NCBI GenBank assembly: GCA_032207245.1 | Contig: CM063506.1 | Location: forward strand, 36,989,742 to 37,053,741 | From: Pardosa pseudoannulata | Taxonomy: Eukaryota > Arthropoda > Arachnida > Araneae > Lycosidae | Direction: 5' to 3' | Length of the DNA stretch: 64,000 nucleotides | Shown here: in pieces, positions 60,701 to 64,000 of the stretch | Position numbering within the stretch: position 1 is the stretch's first letter | How the letters are laid out: each line of letters opens with the position of its first letter | The notes under the pieces: model-generated | What the model was told of the DNA's origin: nothing | The model's database searches: none | What the model saw: the letters and a program-made list of their open reading frames with translations, nothing else | Program-made: the position numbers and the translations under genes

Positions 60701-62576
60701 ATAGAAAATTGGAAATATTTTAATCAGAAAAGAAACCCTGTTCTTTATAAGAAACATGGTTCTGAAAAATAAGTTGTTAGAGCTAAAAAAAACTCATAAA
60801 TTTTTAAATGTATAAATTTTCATTTACCTTTTACAATTTACTACTTTGTAAATATTTTAAATTTAATTTTAATTTAAAAACCAATAAGATATGTACTTAT
60901 GTATAATCTGTAATTAGCATGTTAAAATTTCAAACCACGCTGTTGCTCCTGACACAAGTGCCTGAATGTTGGCATGTCTGTAATGGAAGTTAATTGTAAA
61001 CATCAATTTTGTTGAGCCTAACAGAATTTGGTTTGTTATTAAATAATAGTTTATACAAAAATAATACTAGAAATTATACTTTTTCTTATTTAGAAGATGT
61101 GTGTAAATAAAAAAAAATCACATCACTATGTGGCCCCAAAATTGATGATATTTCTGCACTACAAATGGCAAAATAAGAGCATACTGCTGATTTAAAGTTG
61201 TAATAAGCTTCTAAGTTTTTTCTTCATTGTGAAATAGAAAGCATTTGATGACTAATAAGCTTAAAGTAAAATTTTTTTTAATCCTACGTTGGACCTTGGC
61301 ATGACTGTCATTAGTCTGTGACGGACAGCTCAATAGAGCTTAAAGAAATGTTGCTCAGCATTATTACATTTTGTTTTTATTTCATGTGAAGAAAAATTCT
61401 TTAACTATTTTATCAATTGCTCTAAATCACAACTTTGAGCTTTAAACACAAAAAAGTAAACACAAAGTAAACACACTTGTACATTTTAAATAACTTTATT
61501 ATATAATATTATCTTTTATTAACTTCTCAATTTCAGAATCAAAATGGGAACCTCCAGAAGAAGGATTTATATCAATAGAAGAACAAAATACAGCAAATGA
61601 TAATTCAGAAAAAGAAGTATTAACTTTTCTTAGTTTTAATTTGTTGAATGTTTATTCTTTTTCACATAACAGTTAAAATTATTCTTAATTCCATCTAAGT
61701 TTTGAACTTAATGTATCTAAACTTTCATTTAAAAGCTGAATTTATTATCTTAGTTTGAGTTATTAGTCCATAAAATCTCCCTCTTGTTCTTCTCAAGTCT
61801 ATGTGTTTAATTTGTTTTCTTTTGTAACTGTGTACAAATATATTGCTCTCACTACTTGAGTAAGATGTATAGTAAAGCACTATTTATACGTTTTATCACA
61901 GTTCTGATGTATTTGTAACCATTGTTATGATTAGCTTTTTGTTTATACAAATGTAAAGCTTTAATTATATGTTCATTTTCCCTTTCCTATTTGAAATTTT
62001 TCATTACCTTAAAATCTATTTAAAAACTTCAAACTTCCTTGTATGAAGGCTAAACAATAGTCAATGGGTGGGGTGCTGCTCTTCGATACCAAAGTTTGTA
62101 AGTTTGATTCCCACAGATGGCATAAACTTTTATAGCCATTCTGAATCGGCTTTGAGCAGTAGATCCTGGTTTCATTAGCAGAAAAGCATTTTATTTGTCA
62201 GGGGGTTAATGTAATAATGTGTATTACACCTGGTTTGGTCCATATTTTTTATACGAATTGCTATCACTTATTTGTGTGCCATAAATTGAAAGCTGAGTTT
62301 TAAATAAATGATTATTTCAATTTTGAAAGGAGTCTGACTCTTAGTTATTTGATTTACTTATAACAATCTGGATAGTATAAATGTGTATTCTTAAATTTTA
62401 TGCTAAATATCCTCATGACTTTTGAAGGAACAACAGGAGTCACCTGAAGAAAGCAGTTCTGCAGTTGAAGAAGAAAAATTAGATAAAGAGGAGAAAGTAG
62501 ATATTGATATTCCTTGCACAGTTGGTCCTCAACCAAAAGCTGATCCTTATGGCCAGTGGGTTACTGTTCAACATGA
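54572..62576 (+). CDS. WBP4: WW domain-binding protein 4 (FBP21), partial gene
   Basis: Six exons, 54572-54644, 56392-56454, 58373-58444, 60041-60326, 61537-61616 and 62428-62576, join in frame through GT/AG introns. They give about 240 residues. The order matches WBP4/FBP21: N-terminal AEYWKSLPRKFCDICKCWF, a U1-type zinc finger (Cys13, Cys16, His30, His36 if Met is residue 1), a charged helix, a Ser/Lys-rich linker, a WW domain and a PYGQW motif. WBP4 is a nuclear spliceosomal B-complex protein that binds proline-rich splicing factors. Vertebrate WBP4 has two WW domains; only one is seen here, and it resembles the second. The ATG is missing: the first exon's leftover G could complete a split start codon, AT|G. 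The C-terminus lies beyond the window. Confidence 0.93.
54743..55410. repeat. Direct repeat of about 138 bp in WBP4 intron
   Basis: 54743-54880 and 55274-55410 are near-identical (gctactgaattttcttaaat to agaagaaataagttctta). They lie 531 bp apart with unique sequence between them. A local duplication is likely. Confidence 0.85.
55546..56040. repeat. Minisatellite in WBP4 intron, about 130-bp unit x4
   Basis: Units start at about 55546, 55672, 55806 and 55936. Each contains a G-run followed by a C-run (gggggggaaccctcctc-like), which can fold back on itself, and then an AT-rich part ending aaaaaagaaata. Confidence 0.9.
56392..56454 (+). CDS. WBP4: WBP4 exon b: second half of the zinc finger
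   Basis: The 21 codons SIDFHERGKRHQENAQKRIQE hold the two histidines spaced as in matrin/U1-type fingers. The acceptor is aaattttag and the donor gtaagt, both phase 0. Confidence 0.95.
57708..57768. repeat. (TA)n(TG)n microsatellite in WBP4 intron
   Basis: A TA run followed by a TG run. It forms the left border of the LTR-like repeat at 57769. Confidence 0.95.
57769..58202 (-). repeat. LTR-like repeat in WBP4 intron
   Basis: On the minus strand it ends ...ccatcttattaca, with an aaataaagg signal about 75 bases earlier, and starts TGTATATAT. Microsatellite flanks it on both sides (TA/TG left, CA/TA/TG right). It has no coding region. The boundaries inside the microsatellite are approximate. 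Confidence 0.5.
58373..58444 (+). CDS. WBP4: WBP4 exon c: charged helical segment
   Basis: The 24 codons are rich in Lys/Glu (MKEFKKQQELENEMEKIEK) and are predicted to be helical. The acceptor is ttttctag and the donor gtatgc, phase 0 on both sides. Confidence 0.93.
58818..59795. mobile_element. hAT-like element in WBP4 intron
   Basis: The left end tagggttcccatggtcctta and the complemented right end cagggttcccattctttttc form an inverted repeat of hAT type. A clean 8-bp target duplication is not visible. A Helitron-like end lies inside it at 59403-59432, implying nesting. Confidence 0.5.
59403..59432 (+). mobile_element. Helitron-like 3' terminus
   Basis: An imperfect hairpin (cccaggcaacgtcggg) is followed after ten bases by CTAGT, then tatatacat. 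The matching 5' end was not found. Confidence 0.5.
60041..60326 (+). CDS. WBP4: WBP4 exon d: linker and most of the WW domain
   Basis: It begins AALAAYKKDLQAM, as in the WBP4 family, then a Ser/Asn/Lys-rich linker with a basic PKKQK patch. It ends in VWYEAMTDEGYKYYWNTETS, the first tryptophan and the aromatic core of a WW domain. The donor gtacta leaves phase 1. Confidence 0.95.
60759..60982 (+). repeat. Dispersed 220-bp repeat, copy 2
   Basis: It matches 2786-3003 (gctgttgctcctgacacaag against gctgttgctccggacacaag). It lies in the WBP4 intron between exons d and e. Confidence 0.75.
61537..61616 (+). CDS. WBP4: WBP4 exon e: end of the WW domain
   Basis: After acceptor tttcag the first codon completes Glu, then SKWEPPEEGF supplies the second tryptophan and the WW-closing proline. 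The donor gtatta is weaker than the others. Confidence 0.93.
62055..62235 (+). mobile_element. SINE family B, decayed copy in WBP4 intron
   Basis: It keeps the B-box context gtttgattcccaca and the diagnostic tctgaatcggctttgagcagtag stretch in weaker form (see 41894-42079). The tail is lost. Confidence 0.65.
62428..62576 (+). CDS. WBP4: WBP4 exon f: acidic segment and PYGQW motif
   Basis: It is acidic (EEEKLDKEEKVDIDIP) and then holds ADPYGQWVTVQ, equivalent to the conserved NPYGEW motif of other WBP4 proteins. The acceptor tgacttttgaag has a short pyrimidine tract. The donor gtaaga follows after phase 2. If unspliced, the frame would stop at once at taa, so splicing to an exon past 64000 is expected. 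Confidence 0.9.
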
Positions 62577-62927
62577 GTAAGAATCAAAAATTTAATTTCT
62601 AACTTCATTTTCAAAACCATCAAAGCCTTGTACGTAAAAAAAAAGTATCTGATAGATGTAAAAAAGTACATTTGATATATGATACTATCCATTTTTCACC
62701 ATTTTAATTAATTGTTTGTAAACACCTAATGGGTGAAATTTCTAAGGCTATGGAAAAGGTCTTTTGAAAACACCTTGTCTAAATTCAATACTCAGATTTT
62801 TGAACATCCTTCTCTAACAGTGAATTCTGATTGGATGTTTAAGCAATTTGACTTTAATGGTATCTTTAATGTTATCTTCCCTTCCAGGCATGAGTGAGAA
62901 AGACCTAAAAAGCTTCTTACTCATGCA

Positions 62928-63899
62928 GATGAGGTATGGTTTGTGGATGGTTCCAAAACATCATCTGGTACTGGGTCTGGTGCCTTTTGTATTACCAGGG
63001 ATATCATGCTTCCCTTCTCCCTGGGTAAACTAGCTTCTGTTTTCTAGGCTGAGATGGCAGCTGTTCTGGCTTGTGCAAACAACTCCCTAGCAAGAGGGGT
63101 TGCTAATAAAACATTAAAGATCTCTTCTGATAGTGAGGTGCACTTTTGGCCTTACCTAATTACTGCTTCTCATCCAAAATAGTGTGAGATTGCTGTAAGA
63201 CCATCAACCAATTGACCGTGATTAATAAGGTTATCCTAATTTTGGGTACCTGGTCACTGCAATATTTTTGGCAATGAAATTGTTGACAATTCGCAAAGCA
63301 GAGTTCTGAGTTGCTCTTTATTGGGCCAGAACCAGCCCTTGTCCTTTCTCACAATGTACTTAGAAAGACAGTTAAGGATCTCTTAATAATACAGACCTAT
63401 AGGGCTTGGCTTAATTCTAATAATCAGGCAAGCTAAAGTGATTAATCAGAAGTTTCCATGGTTGAGAACTAAGGAGCTACTTAAGCTCAGTAGGAATGAG
63501 TTGACGGATGTCATTGGTCTACTAACTAGTCACTGCAGTTTCAGAAAATATCTGAACATTAATGGCATCATTGATAACCCAACATGTAGGGGATGTCAAG
63601 CGTCAGAAAAGAGTTTGCTATATATTTTATGTGATTGTGAATATTACTGTGCTAGCAATTTTGAATATCTTAGATATTATATTATTAAACCGTGAAAGTT
63701 AACTAACTTCTCGATTAAACTGCTGCTTAAATTTATTTCAGTTATCTGTCTCTTTGAGATTTAAGTGTTATAATTTCTTAACTTACTGCCGGGATTCCTT
63801 TTTATCTGGGGAAACAGGGAGCTTTCAGTATAGTAAACCATGGGTCACAGTGTTGGTGCTTTTATGAGCACACACCCCCAACCTAAATCTAAATCTAAA
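62928..63899 (+). pseudogene. Non-LTR retrotransposon RNase H and 3' end, 5'-truncated
   Basis: From 62928 the frame reads DEVWFVDGSKTSSGTGSG (first RNase H aspartate), then AEMAAVLACANN (glutamate, just after an in-frame TAG at 63045), and SSDSE (second aspartate). Further stops follow. WVPGHCNIFGNEIVD near 63240-63290 is the last RNase H motif. At 63438-63695 comes the usual C-terminal domain with NPTCRGC...C, a zinc-knuckle-like motif. Repeats of ctaaat at 63880-63898 look like the element's 3' tail. It lies on the WBP4 strand in the intron after exon f. Confidence 0.85.
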
Positions 63900-64000
63900 C
63901 ACCCAATGACTATAGCAGAAATCGCCAAACCATCGATTACAAGGTGCCACTAGATTGCAGGAAGATTTTCTATAGTTTACAATTAATTTCTAGAAAATCA

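Noticed and set aside
62354..62536. 60-codon minus-strand frame
   Set aside because: It is antisense to WBP4 exon f and has no motif of its own.
62577..62580. Stop codon TAA as the end of WBP4
   Set aside because: The sequence is a strong donor (ga|gtaaga), and the protein would end at the PYGQW region, well short of other WBP4 proteins.

Overview
The window is eukaryotic nuclear DNA: AT-rich, gene-poor and packed with repeats. It holds one spliced gene and many transposon remnants. Protein scraps of several non-LTR retrotransposon types, tRNA-derived SINEs, mariner/Tc1 relics and Helitron-like ends fit an arthropod. An arachnid, probably a spider, is my best guess; this is inference from repeat types, not a sequence search.

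The only gene I recognise with confidence is the WBP4/FBP21 spliceosomal protein gene on the + strand. Six coding exons lie between 54572 and 62576. The exon carrying the start codon lies upstream and was not found, and the last exon(s) lie beyond 64000. The exons encode a U1-type C2H2 zinc finger, a charged helical stretch, one WW domain and an acidic segment. One weaker coding candidate is a signal-peptide-like exon at 29849-29980.

Layout. 1-6.7 kb: a (TA)n-linked repeat, a non-LTR retrotransposon relic with two nested insertions, and a Helitron-like copy. 9-14.9 kb: a Helitron-like end, two palindromic MITEs, a long (TA)n tract, a satellite amplified from a SINE, a 375-bp tandem duplication and a deleted Tc1-like element. 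15.9-20.5 kb: LTR-like repeats, a complete SINE and a 166-bp satellite. 20.7-27 kb: a Tc1/mariner scrap, a second Helitron-like copy, a mariner with perfect ends and a broken transposase, and a fold-back MITE. 29.8-38.7 kb: the candidate secreted-peptide exon, a transposase scrap, an LTR-like repeat inside (TA)n, a 1.4-kb tandem duplication whose two copies took different insertions, and a third Helitron-like copy. 39-51.5 kb: more LTR-like repeats against (TA)n/(TG)n tracts, hAT-like and piggyBac-like MITEs, a retrotransposon C-terminal fragment and a 1.07-kb fold-back element. 51.5-54.5 kb is featureless and lies upstream of WBP4. 54.5-64 kb is WBP4, whose introns hold a minisatellite, an LTR-like repeat, a hAT-like element, a SINE and, in the last visible intron, a 5'-truncated non-LTR retrotransposon.

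No multi-gene system, CRISPR array, rRNA gene or true tRNA gene is supported. The interest lies in how the repeats are built: a SINE turned into a satellite, LTR-like elements repeatedly found against (TA)n tracts, and a large inverted repeat with a second palindromic element at its apex.
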